From: Vespa crabro
Taxonomy: Eukaryota; Arthropoda; Insecta; Hymenoptera; Vespidae
NCBI RefSeq assembly: GCF_910589235.1
Contig: NC_060979.1
Location: 1,942,487-2,006,486 of the forward strand
Direction: 5' to 3'
DNA length: 64,000 nt
The notes under the pieces are model-generated. The model searched no databases. It was not told where the DNA came from and was given only the letters and a program-made list of their open reading frames with translations. Shown here one piece after another: positions 24,479 to 38,293 of this stretch (position 1 is its first letter; each line of letters begins with the position of its first letter). The translations under genes were made by a program, and so were the position numbers.

Positions 24479-24598
24479 CAAGGTCATGCGCATCACGGAC
24501 ACAACCCTATTCATCGTCTCTTTCCACCTCAGTTTACCTTCGTCTCTCGAATATGAAGGACGTGGCATGGAACATCGACGAATTGTATCCATGTAAAG
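24479..24598. promoter_or_regulatory. Distal GC-rich element, C-D spacer
   Basis: As in the A-B spacer, with the MKDVAWNIDELYPCK frame and the AAAGTAAGTAATTTCG donor-like end still present. Confidence 0.4.
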
Positions 24599-25775
24599 TA
24601 AGTAATTTCGTTTAATGTTAATAAACTCTCTCAAAACTATTTATTCCATCTCCTTTGATATAGAGGATGCAAGCGTTATTTTTTTAATTTTGTTTGACAA
24701 ATATTCGTAAAATAATTACATTATTTCAAGGGCCATAGATATGTATCCCACTATGATAATTTGAAGGAATTTTTTCATTTTCGTATACATTTCTTTCTTT
24801 TCTATTCCCTTCATTTCTTTTTATATATTTATTTTTTTTTTTTAACGAGGCTTCAAGAACATCGATACACTTTTCAGTTTTCATTTATTTTTCAAAAGAG
24901 ATTTCCTGATATATTTTTTCTCTTGTTTTATTCCGAATAATTATATATTAAAAATAAAAATTATAAGATCGTTTTTTTCTATGGAATTAACACATTCCTT
25001 GTTTCGTTATAAAAATAAATGGAAAAATATTTTCTAAAAAAGCAACCTTTACGTTATAATCACGAAAAATGATTGTAAAATTAAAAAAAATTATTGAAAT
25101 AGTTTTAGAGGAAACTACAAGGAAATGTCATATTATTTTATTTGTCTCTTTTTTTATAGCAATTCGAAAAAGATGTTCGATGAAAATATTGGATTACATA
25201 TTTATCATGAGATATATTTTCATTTCAACTGTAAATATATATACATACATATATATAAAATACTTTAATTTTATCAAATAGTGATATAAAAAAAAATAAT
25301 CGTTGAATATAATTGCACGTCTGAATAATTTTTCGTGTCATTCGTACAAACTAATATACCGAGTGAATCATTTGAAATTTTAAAGTGCTATTTATCAATC
25401 TTATGAAATATATGTTGTTTGAAGAACATAGCTGACCAACAAAATAAACAGGAAATTTTATTATAATTGACATATTTATACGTGAAATTACAAAACAGTA
25501 ATATAAATATTTCAAAGGAAGTATTTAATTATCCAAAAATGAATGTTATCGTAAAAGAATAAAATAAAATTTACTGAATCAAAGAGGTATTAAATAGACA
25601 GAAAGAAGTACAATATTTCCGCAAAATGCATTCAAAAGTAACGTTTATCTGTATAAGTAATAATTGATGAAACGAAAAAAAAAGAAAGCAGAAAAAGGAT
25701 TAGACAAGTAATAATAATCCAATTTAATGATATGCATAAACATTGACTATCGTATTATATGTTTCATTATCAAAA

Positions 25776-26231
25776 TCATTGCAAGCTATACAATACCATA
25801 GCAAAAGAAAATGACTTACTCATGACCTAGTAACAAAGTTTACGATTAGTATATTGCGTTTAAATGTTATATATCGGTTATATATATTAAAAAAATATTT
25901 TACCGTTGCAAACATGTCATGGGATACAACAATAGCACCCCTTACCGATAAATTGCATGGCCTCATGCTTCTCATTATCAAAAAGAGTAACAAATTTTGC
26001 GTCTTCACAGATAACGAATAAAATGGAATTTGACACCTGTAAAAAATTAATATCGCTTATATAACACATGTTTATATATTCGGATAATAGAAAATAATTT
26101 CTGATTAGTTGTTAAGTTCGTGCGATTTCGACATATATGATAAAGCTCAAATTATTTGAGCTTTCATTTACATTCTGTAATATTTATTTAATTATATATA
26201 CATATATATAAATATATATATATATATATAA

Positions 26232-26294
<63 letters not shown>

Positions 26295-28001
26295 ATGAAG
26301 TAGTGGAAACCACATGAAATTAATTGTAATTAAATTGGCCAAATAGAAACACATACAATATTGTAAATACGTTGTCGCTGTGATTTATTAAATTTTGTGC
26401 CAGGTAAACGTAAGCATATATTGTAAAAAGAGTTCCAACAATAAAAAAGAGCTTTGTTAATACTTCGGTCAAATTAAGAGTTAAAGAAATTATCTGAAAT
26501 AACTAAAATCAAATATCACGACTTTCATCGGTAACAGTTTTATATTTTAAAATTAAAAATTATTGTTGTACATCAATATAATTACATATAATACTCACGT
26601 AAAAATAATCTACCAAAATAGTTACAAATCCAAACAATTCTTCGAACAAATAAATTGCTTCGTAAAACGATTTGAATAAATCAATAAATCTTGAATGATA
26701 TTAAAAAGAGAAATAATATAATATTAGTATTTGGCAAGTTGTATAATCTATAAATAATGAACACGTCCGACTCATGAAATAAGATACAAACTCGATCGCT
26801 TTATTATAGAATTTTATGATATGGATTATCTCCTCTCTTTCTTCGTTTAATTCACTTTTATTACTCGAATAATAGAAATTTTGTTGATTATTTATAAAGC
26901 CTTCAATTGCTCTCCATCTAAAATAAATAAATAACATACTCCAAAAGACAGTAATAGTGAAAATAATTTTTCCGGTGCAGTATGCCTATATCGTTGCAAT
27001 TGATTTACTTACTGGACGATGGTAAGAAGTGCACAAGCATGCTGGATAACTACTATAAACATGGAATAGTTAGCAATCCCTACAGTGCCCGCGATTAATA
27101 TAATTACATATTCGATTGTAAGCCCAATGTAGTAATGCATTCGGTTGTTCTCGATAGAGTCAACACGAATTGGTAATATTAATTCCGTTTCACTTATATC
27201 ATCAGAAACATACCGAAACAGACTTAACAATGACGGAAATATCAAAAATACAATATAAAGATAAAAAGAGACTGAAAGGGATAAAGACACTAATGAAAAT
27301 TAATCAGTAAATTTTTATAAACCATTTTTTTTTCTCTGCACATGGTATATTTACTTACTTGCCATTGCTATTGTACAAAGTCTACTAATTGCGGCATATT
27401 TCTTCAGTATCACTAGTTCTGGTTTGTTTGCTAGGTCATCCCAATCGGACTTGATACGATAAAGAATTTTCTTCATCTGAAATTATTACAGAGTTATGTT
27501 AAATTAATTATTATTACGACAGGAACATATGTAATTTAGAGTAAAAGAGAAAAAAATAAGAGTAGAAATATTTTCCACGTAGAACGGACAACTCTATCAT
27601 TCAACAATAGATTGCAATAACAAGATCCATAGCAAATTATAGGCATGGTCGTTTCTAGTAATTTGGCGATCAATATTAATTTCTTTTCAGTGATGAAGAG
27701 TAAATTCATCTAAAAGAAGAATTGAAAAATAATATTTATACTTATATAATTATATATCAGAATATTAAATCCATTCTCTGAATTATTCATTATATTCAAA
27801 AATTGCATAAATGAATTGTATATAAATTAATTCAATTATGATTACCTGTTCGAATATTGCAAAAGCTAGCATGAAATTAATAAAACAAATATGAATTATG
27901 TTCTTAGATGACGTCTTTTGGCATAATCCAATTAAACGAAAAAATTGAAGATTTATCGTGTAATACTCGTTATCGATATAATATTCCTCCTTCGAATCCA
28001 T
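25776..28001 (-). CDS. Odorant receptor D, 9-exon subfamily (intact)
   Basis: Exons: 28001-27846, 27709-27590, 27476-27359, 27271-27013, 26917-26792, 26689-26599, 26493-26357, 26036-25904, 25826-25776; 396 residues. Exon 1 starts MDSKEEYYIDNEYY; the second residue differs from the usual V or L. Exon 2 begins MNLLFITEKKLILIAKLLET. Exon 3 ends with the unusual RLCTIAMA. Exon 4 has SDDISETELILPIRVDSIEN. Exon 7 has LAQNLINHSDNVF, close to the family consensus. Exon 8 changes LSLKTQ to LSVKTQ and exon 9 reads VMSKSFSFAMVLYSLQ. Intron 7 contains a long TA repeat (about 26200-26290). Confidence 0.9.
26200..26290. repeat. TA microsatellite in intron 7 of gene D
   Basis: Long TA/TATAAA run. The same intronic position carries shorter TA runs in B, C and E and long ones in H, J and K, so it is a hypervariable site inherited by the whole array. 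Confidence 0.9.
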
Positions 28002-28299
28002 ATTGCCGTCTGTTGCTGCACCCCAACATTGATTGTCTTCAACCCAACGCAAGCGTATCATCATTTGCTATTTTAATCATCCCTTTTCTAGTGAATACTT
28101 AATAATTCAATTCGATTCAACGCTGAGAAATTTGCTTGAAATAAGAAATAGCATATTCCCGTAAAGTGATATCGCAGATTTTATGGCTTTCTTTTTTACC
28201 CGTTCGATACTATACAATTTAACATATGTTTTTCTTCCTAGCAATTATGTCATTTCCTTACCCCTTTTTTGCATTGTAAATTACTTCAACCCTTCTCCC

Positions 28300-28385
28300 G
28301 CAGGAGCATGCGCATTGCGAATCCACCCCTTCGGACCGCCTCTATCTCCCGCAGTTTACTTTTGTCCCTCGACCTTGACAGACCT
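28300..28385 (-). promoter_or_regulatory. Proximal GC-rich element of gene D
   Basis: 299 bases upstream of the start codon. The core has one change (GCATGCGCATTGCG instead of GCATGCGCGTTGCG). Confidence 0.55.
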
Positions 28386-29328
28386 ATAGCTTCCTTCATC
28401 GATTTAAATCTTAAGTACTTATCGCGTTAATGCGATAGTGGTATCATTTTCATGTTAACAAGTGGATAAGAAATGTTTGTTAAGTGATAATATCCATCTA
28501 AATTTGTCGCCGTTTGTTAATAAATACAAATGTACAGGGTGAGTCACTTGAACCAGACTAATATTGTTTTCTGTTAAATCGATAATATATTCAGGACTAT
28601 AATTGTTATTAATTTAATATTGAGAATTTTTTTGAAAACAGAATTGATATGGATAGAAACAATCATATTTTTATTTTTAATATTTTTTATAATAACAGCA
28701 ATATTCAATCCACATATTTGGAAAATATTTTCTTCTTCTTCTTATTATTATTAATATTATTATTATTATTATTATTATCATTATTAATTTTATCATTATC
28801 GTTATTATTATTCTCCGTTTGATTTCTTCCATTATTTGCTGCAATCATTTTCCTCTCAGTTTAGAATTATTCATTCGAAAATATTTTCTTCATTGAGAAA
28901 TCTCAGATATTCGTTATCCATCAAATAAAAAAAATAAAAAGAAAGAACTGAAAAGAAATTAATTCATTGTACTAATTATATCGAAATACTATTAGATCGA
29001 ATATGCGAAATCCTTTCTCTACAACTAAACAGTTAGTACTTACTATTACGAGATAGTACATTATATTATTTCAGAATAGCTGTATTATAAGTGATCAGAA
29101 GTTTTTTGTTTTTCAAAATTTTTCAAATATTATTTTGAAAGGATACGTGTAATTACAATTATTACCTGTCTAGTATTTTTTATTTTTATTAATTTTTACG
29201 AGCATCTCTCCCTTTTTGTCCAAAGACCAGTGAAACACCTGCATCTCTTCGCTGATATTACATCACTCTTATAACAACCTCATCTTCTTTATTTATTGGA
29301 ACTGTAAATAATTTTATTCTTTTTATTT

Positions 29329-29449
29329 CAAGGTCATGCGCAACACGGACACAACCATATTCATCGTCTCTTTCCACCTCAGTTTACTTTCGTCTCTCGA
29401 ATATCAAGGACGTGTGGTGATACCACGACGAATTTGAATCCATGTAAAG
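29329..29449. promoter_or_regulatory. Distal GC-rich element, D-E spacer
   Basis: The core is TCATGCGCAACACGG. The ATG and frame seen in the A-B copy are broken (ATCAAGGACGTGTGGTGA), but the donor-like AAAGTAAGTAATTTCG is kept. This argues against a conserved peptide. Confidence 0.4.
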
Positions 29450-30631
29450 TAAGTAATTTCGTTCAATGTTAATAACTGTCTCAAAACTATTTATTCCATC
29501 AACTATGATTAAGAGGATGCAAGCGTTATTTTTTTAATTTTTTATTTGACAAATATTCGTAAAATAATTAAATTATTTCAAGGGGCATAGATATGTATCC
29601 CACTATGATAATTTGAAAGAATTTTTTCATTTTCGTATACATTTCTTTCTTTTCTATTCCCTTCATTTCTTTTTATATATTTATTTTTTTTTTAACGAGG
29701 CTTCAAGAACATCGATACCATTATTTGTTTTCTTTCTTTTTTTCAAAGAAGTTTTTCTGATATATTTCACTTCTTGTTTTATTCCGTATAATTAGATATT
29801 AATAATAAATATTATAATATCGTTTTTTTTTCTATGGAATTAACATATTCCCTGGTTCGTTATAAAAATAAATGGGAAAATATTTTTTAAAAAAGCAACC
29901 TTACGTTATAACCACGAAAAATGTTTGGAAAATATAAAAAAATTATTGAAATAGTTTTAGAGGAAACTACATGGAAATGTCATATTATTTTATTTGTCTC
30001 TTTTTTATAGCAATTCGAAAAAGATGTTCGATGAAAATATTGGATTACATATTTATCATGAGATATATTTTCATTTCAATTGTAAATATATACACATACA
30101 TATATATATAAAATACTTTAATTTTATCAAATAGTGATATAAAAAAAAATAATCGTTGAATATAATTGCACGTCTGAACAATTTTTCGTGTCGTTCGTAA
30201 AAACTAATCTACCGAGTGAATCATTTGAAATTTTAAAGAATTATTTATCAATTATACGAAACATATGTTGTTTGAAGAACTTAACTGACCAACAAAATAA
30301 ACAAGAAATTTTATTATAATTGACATATTTATACGTGATATCACAAAACAGTAATATAAATATTTCAAGGGAATATTTAATTATCCAAAAATAAATGTTA
30401 TAGTAAAAGAATAAAATAAAATTTACTTAATCAAAGAGGTATTAAATTGACAGAAAGAAGTACAATATTTCCGCACAAACCATTCAAAAATTGTGTTTAT
30501 TTGTATAAGTAATAATTGATAAATAGAAAACAAATGGTAGCAGAAAAAAAGGAAAAACAATTAATAATAATCCATTTAAATGACATTATCCAGAACCACA
30601 AAGAATCATATTATATTTTTCTTTATCAAAA

Positions 30632-32767
30632 TCATTGCAAGCTATATAATACCATAGCGAAGGAAAATGAATTCCGTATTATCTAGTAAGGAAGATTACG
30701 ATTAGTATATTACGTTCTATAGTTATAACGCGGTTATATATAATAAGAAAATATTTTACCGTTGCAAACATGTCATGGGATACAACAATAGCACCCCTCA
30801 CCGATAAACTGCATGGCCTCATGCTTCTCATTATCAAAAAGAGTAACAAATTTTGCGTCTTCAAAGATAGCGAATAAAATGGAATTTGACAGCTGGAAAA
30901 AATTAATATCGCTCATATAACACATGTTTATATATTCGATTAATAAATAATAATTTCAGATTAGTTCTTATGTTCGTGCGATTTCGACAAATATGATAAA
31001 GCTCAAATTATTTGAACTTTCATTTACATTCTGTAATATTTATTTAATTATATATACGTATATATATTCAATATTCGCATGAAATTAATTGGATCATCAT
31101 TAGCCAAATAGAAACACATACAATATTGTAAATACGTTGAAGTTGTGATTTATTAAATTTTGTGCCAGATAAAAGTAAGCATAAATTGTAAAAAGAGTTC
31201 CAACAATAAAAAAGAGCTTTGTTAATCCTTCGGTCAAATTAAGAGTTAAAGAAATTATCTGAAATAACTAAAAACAAATTTCATGACTTTCATCGGTAAC
31301 AGTTTTATATTTTAAAATTAAAAATTATTGTTGTACATCAATATAATTACATATAATACTCACGTAAAAATAATCAACCAAAATAATTACAAATCCAAAC
31401 AATTCTTCGAGCAAATGAATCGTTTCGTAAAACGATTTCAATAAATTAATAAATCTTGAATGATATTAAAAAGAGATATAATATAATATTAGTATTTGGC
31501 AAGTTGTAAAATCTATAAATAATGAACACGTCCAACTCATGAAATAAGATACAAACTCGATTGCGTTATTATAGAATTTTATGATATGGATTATCTCCTC
31601 TCTTTCTTCGATTAATTCACTTTTATTACTCGAATAATAGAAATTTTGTTGGTTCTTTACAAATCCTTCAATTGCTCTCCATCTAAAATAAATAAATAAT
31701 ATAATCCAATAAACAATAATAGTGAAAATAATTTTTCTTGTGCAGTATGCGTATATCGTTGCAATTGATTTACTTACTGGACGATGGTAAGAAGTGCACA
31801 AGCATGCTGGATAACTACTATAAACATGGAATAGTTAGCAATCCCTATATTGCCCGCGATTAATATAATTACATATTCGATTGTAAGGCCAATGTAGTAA
31901 AGCATTTGATTGTTCATAATAGAGTCAACACGAACTGGTAATATTAATTCCGTTTCACTTATATCACCAGAAACATACCGAAACAGACTTAACAATGACG
32001 GAAATATCAAAAATACAATATAAAGATAAAAGGAGACTATAAGGGAAAAAAGCACTAATGAAAATTAATCAATAAATTTTTATAAACCATTTTTTTACTC
32101 TGCACATGGTGTATTCACTTACTTGCCATTGCTATTGTACAAAGTCTACTAATTTCAGCATATTTCTTCAGTACCACTAGTTCTGGTTTGTTTGCTAGGT
32201 CATCCCAATCGGACTTGATACGAGAAAAAATTTTCTTCATCTGAAATTATTACAGAGTTATGTTAAATTAATTATTACAACGTTAGAAACATATGTCATT
32301 TAGAGTAAAAGAAAAAAAAAATAATAGGAAAAATTTGTTTTCACGTAGAACGGACAACTGTATCATTCAACAATAGATTGCAATAACAAGATGCGTAGCA
32401 TAAAGTAGGTAAAGTCGTTTCTAGTAATTTGGCGATAGATATTAATTTTTTTTCAGAGATGAAGAGAAAATTCATCTAAAAAAAGAAACGAAAAACAATA
32501 TTTATACTTATATAATTATAAGTCAAAGTATTGAATCCATTCTCTGAATTATTCATTATATTCAAAAATTGCATAAATGAATTGTACATAAATTAATTCA
32601 ACTATGATTACCTGTTCGAATAATCCAAAAGCTATTATGAAATTAATAAAACAAATATGAATTATGTTCTTAGATGACGTCTTTTGGCATAATCCAATTA
32701 AACGAAAAAATTTAAGGTTTATCGTGTAATACTCGTTGTCGATGTAATCTTCCTCCTTCGAAACCAT
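30632..32767 (-). CDS. Odorant receptor E, 9-exon subfamily (intact)
   Basis: Exons: 32767-32612, 32475-32356, 32240-32123, 32036-31778, 31682-31557, 31454-31364, 31258-31122, 30892-30760, 30682-30632; 396 residues. Exon 3 begins MKKIFSRIKSDWDDLANKPE; FSR replaces the usual LYR, and K has the same codons region altered. Exon 4 (SGDISETELILPVRVDSIMN) and intron 3 are nearly identical to gene F. Exons 6-7 resemble D (TLNLTEGLTKLFFIVGTLF). Exon 9 reads IIRNSFSFAMVLYSLQ, sharing RNSF with J and K. Normal family length with no disruption. Confidence 0.9.
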
Positions 32768-33060
32768 ATTGCCCTCTGTTGCTGCTCTCCAACATCGATT
32801 GTCTTCAACCCTATACAAACGTATCATCATTTACTGTTCGAATCAACCCTTTTCCAGTGAACACTTAATAATTCAAATCGATTCAAGAAATTTGCTTGAA
32901 ATAAAAAATAGCATATTCTCGTAAAGTGATTTCGCAGTTCTTATGGCTTTCTTTTTTTAAACGTTCGATACTGTACAATTAAACACATGTATCTCTTTCC
33001 ACCTATTATATCATTTTCTTACCCTTTCTTTGCATTGTAAATTACTCCAACCCTTCTCCC

Positions 33061-33146
33061 GCAGGAGCATGCGCGTTGCGAATCCACCCCTTCGGACAGC
33101 TTCATTCGCACGCAGTTCACTTTTGTCCCTCGACCTTGACAGACCT
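33061..33146 (-). promoter_or_regulatory. Proximal GC-rich element of gene E
   Basis: 294 bases upstream of the start codon. The left half is unchanged, while the middle is altered (TTCATTCGCACGCAG). Confidence 0.55.
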
Positions 33147-34287
33147 ATAACTTCCTTCATCGAAGAAAAAGCTTAAGTATTTAACGCGTTAACGCCATAA
33201 TACTATCATTTGCATGTTAACAAGTGGATAAGAAATATTTGTTAAGTGTTAATATCTATCTAAATTAGTCTTCGTTTGTACATAAATACAAATGTACAGG
33301 GTGAGTCATTTGAACCAGATTAATATTATTTTCTGTTAAATCGATAATATATTCAGGCCTATAATTCGTATTAATTCTTTATTGGACATTTTTTTTTCAA
33401 AGCAGAATTGATATGAACATATATAATCGTTTTGTTATTTCATATATTTGTATAATAACAGTAAAATTTATTCTACATATTCGGAGAATATTTCTTTTCT
33501 TATTATTATTATTATTATTATTATTATTGTTATTATTATTATTATTATTATTATTCTTAATATTATTGTTATTAATATGCTCAGTTTGAATTCTTGTATT
33601 ATTTGCTGCATTCCTTTTTCTTTCGGTTTAGAATTATTCATTCGAAAATATTTTCTTCATTGAGAAATCTCAGATATTCGTAGTTCTTCAAAGAAAAAAA
33701 AAAAAAAAAAAGAAAGAACAGAAAAGAAATTAATTTATTATACTAATTGGATCGAAATACTAATAGATCGAAAATACGACAATATTTTTTCTACAATTAA
33801 AGAGTTAGTACTTACTATTACCAGTTAGTACTTAAGCAAAACATTAGCGTTATATTTTTATCATTTGGTAAGTGTTACAATTAATGATCTTTCAATGATG
33901 AAAAATATCCGTTCGATGTTTCGTGCAAACATTTGTACAGGGTGAGTCACTTATATCATATCAGCATTATTTTTCATTTTATCGAACAAATACTCAAGAG
34001 AATAATTTTATAATTTCAATTATATTATTCCTGAATAGCTGTATCATAAGTGATCAGAAGTTTTTTGTTTTCAAGAATTTTTCAAATCTCATTTTAAAAG
34101 GATACGTGTAATTTCAATTATTACCTGTTCATTATAATTTTTCTTTTTTTAATTTTTACCGGCATCCTTCCATTTTTATGCAAATACCAATAAAAGAGCT
34201 GCATCTCTTTGCTGTTTTAATTCACTCTCTAAACACACTCATCCATTTTATTTATGGGAATTGAAAATGATTTGATTCTTTTTATTG

Positions 34288-34408
34288 CAAGGTCATGCGC
34301 ATCACGGACACAACCCTACTCATCGTCTCTTTCCAACACAGTTTACTTTCGTCACTCAAGTATCAAGAAAGTGGTGTAATACCTCGACAAATTTGAATCC
34401 ATGTAAAG
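34288..34408. promoter_or_regulatory. Distal GC-rich element, E-F spacer
   Basis: Keeps GGTCATGCGCATCACGGACA and the AAAGTAAGTAATTTC donor-like end; no open frame. Confidence 0.4.
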
Positions 34409-35485
34409 TAAGTAATTTCAATCAATATTAATAACTGTCTCAATACTATTTATTCCATCAACTATGATAAAGAGGATGCAAGCGTTATTTTTTAAATATT
34501 TTATTTGACAAATATTCGTAAAATAATTAAATTATTTCAAGGGGCATAGTAATGTACCCAAGTATGATAATTTGAAAGAATTTTTTCTTTTTCAAATAAA
34601 TTTCTTTTCTTTTCTATTCTCTTCATCTCTTTTTATTTATCTATTTGTTGTTTAACGAGACTTCAAGAACATCGATAGCATTCTTTGTTTTCTTTTCTTT
34701 TTTTCAAAAAAGATTTCTTGATATATTTTTTTCTCGTGTTTTATTCCGTATAAATAAATATTAAAAATACCACGAAAAATGATTGGAAAATTTGAAAAAT
34801 TTATTGAAATAATTTTAGAACAACTATAAGGAAAATTCATATTATTTTATTTGCTTCATTTTGATAACGATTAGAAAAAGATGTTCGATGAAAATATTGG
34901 ATTACATATTTATCATGAGATATATTTTCATTTCAATTGTAAATATATACACATACATATATATATAAAATACTTTAATTTTATCAAATAGTGATATAAA
35001 AAAAAATAATCGTTGAATATACTTGCACGTCTGAACAATTTTTCGTGTCGTTCGTAAAAACTAATCTACCGAGTGAATCATTTGAAATTTTAAAGAATTA
35101 TTTATCAATTATACGAAACATATGTTGTTTGAAGAACTTAACTGACCAACAAAATAAACAAGATATTTTATTATAATTGACATATTTATACGTGAAATTA
35201 CAAAACAGTAATATAAATATTTCAAGGGAGTATTTAATTATCCAAAAATGAATGTTATCGTAAAAGAATAAAATAAAATTTACTTAATCAAAGAGGTATT
35301 AAATAGACAGAAAAGAGTACAATATTTCCTTATAAAGCATTCAAAAGTAACGTTTATTTGTATAAGTAATAATTGATAAAAGAAGAAAAAAAGGGAAACA
35401 GAAAAAGGATAAGGCAAGTAATAATAATCAAATTTAATGATATTCATAATCACTAATTATCGTATTATATTTTTCATTATCAAAA

Positions 35486-37644
35486 TTATTGCAAACTATA
35501 CAATACCATAGCAAAAGAAAATGACATACGCATGAACTAGTAAAAAAGATTACGATTAGTATATTGCGTTTAATTGTTATATAGCGGTTGAATATAATAA
35601 GAAAATATTTTACCGTTGCAAAAAGGTCATTCGATACAACATTAGCACCGATCACCGATAAATTGCATGGCCTCATGCTCCTCATTATCAAAAAGAGTAG
35701 CAAATTTTGCGTCTTCAAGGATAACGAATAAAATGGAATTTGACAGCTGTAAAAAATTAATATCCCTCATATAACACATGTTTATATATTCGGTTAATAG
35801 AAAATAATTTCTGTTTAATTTCTTAAGTTCGTGCGATTTCAACAAATATGAAAAAGCTCAAAGTTTTTCAGCTCTTGTTTGAATTCTGTAATATTTATTT
35901 AATTATATATATATATATATATATTAAATATGAGGTGGAAACCGCATGAAATTAATTGTACCATAATTGGTTAAATAGAAGCACATACAATATTGTAAAT
36001 ACGTTGACGTTGTGATTTATTAAATTTTGTGCAAAATAAACGTAAGAATATATTATAAAAAGTGATCCAAAAATATATGAGAGCTTTGTTATTCCTTCGT
36101 TCATATTAAGAGTTAAAGAAATTATCTGAAATAACTAAAGACAAATTTCACGGCTTTTCTCGATAAGAGTTGTATAATTCGAAATTAAAAATTTTTTTTT
36201 TCTTATACATAAGTATAATTATATATAATACTTACGTAAAAATAATCAACCAAGATAAATAGAAATCCAAAGAATTCTTCGAAAAGATGAATTGCTTCGT
36301 AAAACGATTTCAATAAATTTATAAATCTTGATTGTTATTTAAATGAGAAACAATATAATATTAGTATTTAGCAAGTTGCAAACTCTATAAATAATAAACA
36401 CGTACGTCTTATAAAATAAGATACAAACTCGATCGCCTTATTATAGAATTTTATGATATGGATTATCTTCTCTCTTTCATCGATTAATTCACTTTTATTA
36501 CTCGAATAATAGAAATTTTGTTGATTCTTTACAAATCTTTCAATTGCTTTCCATCTAAAATAAATAAATAATAAACTCCAAAAAACACTAATAGTGAAAA
36601 TATTTTTTCTCATGCAGTATGCGTATATCGTTGCAATTGATTTACTTACTGGACGATGGTAAGAAGTGCACAAGCATGCTGAACAACTACTATAAACATT
36701 GAATAGTAAGCAATCCCTATTGTGCCCGCGATTAATATAATTATATATTCGATTGTAAGCCCGATGTAATAAAGCATTCGGTTGTTCATAATAGAGTCAA
36801 CACGAACTGGTAATATTAATTCCGTTTCACTTATATCACCAGAAACATACCGAAACAGACTTAACAATGACGGAAATATCAAAAATACAATATAAAGATA
36901 AAAGGAGACTATAAGGGAAAAAAGCACTAATGAAAATTAATCAATAAATTTTTATAAACCCTTTTGTTACTCTCCATATTGTGTATTCATTTACTTGCGA
37001 TTGTTAATGTACAAAGTCTACTAATTTCAGCATATTTCTTCAGTATAACTAGTTCTGGTTTGTTTGCTAGGTCATCCCAATCGGACTTGATACGATAAAG
37101 AATTTTTTTCATCTGAAATTATTACAGAATTAGGTTAAATTAATTTATTATAGCGACAGCAACATATGTCATTTAAAGTAAAAGAAAAAAAAAAAAATAA
37201 TAGGAAAAATTTGTTTTCTTGTAGAACGGACAATTCTATCATTCAACAATAGATTGCAATAACAAGATGCGTAGCATAATATGGGCATGGTCGTTTCTAG
37301 TAATTTGGCGATCAATATTAATTTTTTTTCAGAGATGAAGAGAAAATTCATCTAAAAGAAGAAATGAAAAATAATATTTATAATCACATAATTATAAGTC
37401 AACGTATTGAATCCAATTCTCTGAATTATTCATTATATTGAGAAATTGCATAAATGAATTGTACATAAATTAATTCAACTATGATTACCTGTTCGAATAT
37501 TCCAAAAGCTAGAATAAAATTAATAAAACAAATATGAATTATGTTCTTAGATGACGTCTTTTGGCATAATCCAATTAAACGAAAAAATTGAAGATTTAGT
37601 GTGTAATACTCATTGTCGATATAATCTTCTTCCTTCGAAACCAT
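35486..37644 (-). CDS. Odorant receptor F, 9-exon subfamily (intact)
   Basis: Exons: 37644-37489, 37351-37232, 37112-36995, 36908-36650, 36554-36429, 36326-36236, 36125-35989, 35746-35614, 35536-35486; 396 residues. Exon 1 reads MVSKEEDYIDNEYYTLNLQF. Exon 2 begins MNFLFISEKKLILIAKLLET and ends NDRI. Exon 4 has GIAYYSMFIVVVQHACALLT, where AYY replaces the usual ANY. Exon 7 has FAQNLINHNVNVF. Exon 8 changes VRGAIVVS to VIGANVVS. Exon 9 reads FMRMSFSFAMVLYSLQ. It lies upstream of the type change in spacers (F-G is of a different type). Confidence 0.9.
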
Positions 37645-37936
37645 ATTGCCGTCTGTTGTTGCACTCCAACATCGATTGTCTTCAACCCTACGTATCATCA
37701 TTTACTATTCTAATCATCCCTTTTCCAATGAACACTTAATAATGCAATTCGATTCAAGGCTGAGAAATTTGCTTGAAAAAAAAAATAGTATATTCCCGTA
37801 AAATGATTTCGCAGATCTTATGGCTTTCTTTTTTAGCCGATCGATACTATACAATTTAACATATGTTTTTCTTCCTAGCAATTATGTCACTTTCTTACCC
37901 CTTCTTTGCATTGTTAAGTATTCCAACCCTTCTCCC

Positions 37937-38022
37937 GTAGGAGCATGCGCGTTGTGAACCCGCCCTTTCGGTCCGCCTTCTTCTGCCGCAGTTTATTTTT
38001 GTCCCTCGAACATGACGAATGT
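37937..38022 (-). promoter_or_regulatory. Proximal GC-rich element of gene F
   Basis: 293 bases upstream of the start codon. Variant form (GTAGGAGCATGCGCGTTGTG, then CCCGCCCTTTCGG) shared with gene H. Confidence 0.55.
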
Positions 38023-38293
38023 GTCCGCCGCTTCAACAAAAAAGAATCTGATTGAATATTTCCTATCTTTTGTTCACTCATGCTCGATAATTTTTTTCTC
38101 TGAAGATTAAAATATTTTAACTAGACGAATCACATAGAGCGGTAAGCATTCTGATAAATTTAATCATTTTCAACCAAATCTCTTATCATATCTTTATTGT
38201 TTCATACCTGAGATCAGTCATGAACTCGTTTATCATTTTCCAACACGTAATCAATTTAGAGATACTCTAATATTTTTCTTCATAAATATATAT

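Larger units (their letters stand above)
23043..25775. other. Spacer C-D, long type
   Basis: Proximal GC element (23339-23424), module (about 23566-23582), long ATT microsatellite (about 23771-23864), second module (about 24119-24139), distal GC element (24479-24598), third module (about 25350-25370). The middle (about 23,930-24,620) still matches the A-B and B-C spacers closely; beyond that it diverges. Confidence 0.8.
28002..30631. other. Spacer D-E, long type
   Basis: Proximal GC element (28300-28385), module (about 28531-28547), short ATT run (about 28743-28790) and distal GC element (29329-29449). The second module near the ATT run is deleted. A degraded third module lies at about 30203-30223. 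The part at about 29,140-29,460 is nearly identical to 44,500-44,815 in the G-H spacer, 15 kb away. Confidence 0.75.
32768..35485. other. Spacer E-F, long type
   Basis: Proximal GC element (33061-33146), module (about 33292-33308), ATT run (about 33499-33555), A tract (about 33693-33711), second module (about 33932-33952), distal GC element (34288-34408), third module (about 35061-35081). The stretch 34,860-35,300 is nearly identical to 30,010-30,450 in the D-E spacer. Confidence 0.75.

Noticed and set aside
27908..28102. Plus-strand frames of about 64 residues opposite exon 1, repeated in most units (beginning MTSFGIIQLNEK)
   Set aside because: They are the antisense of the conserved exon 1 coding sequence. 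Conservation comes from the receptor strand.
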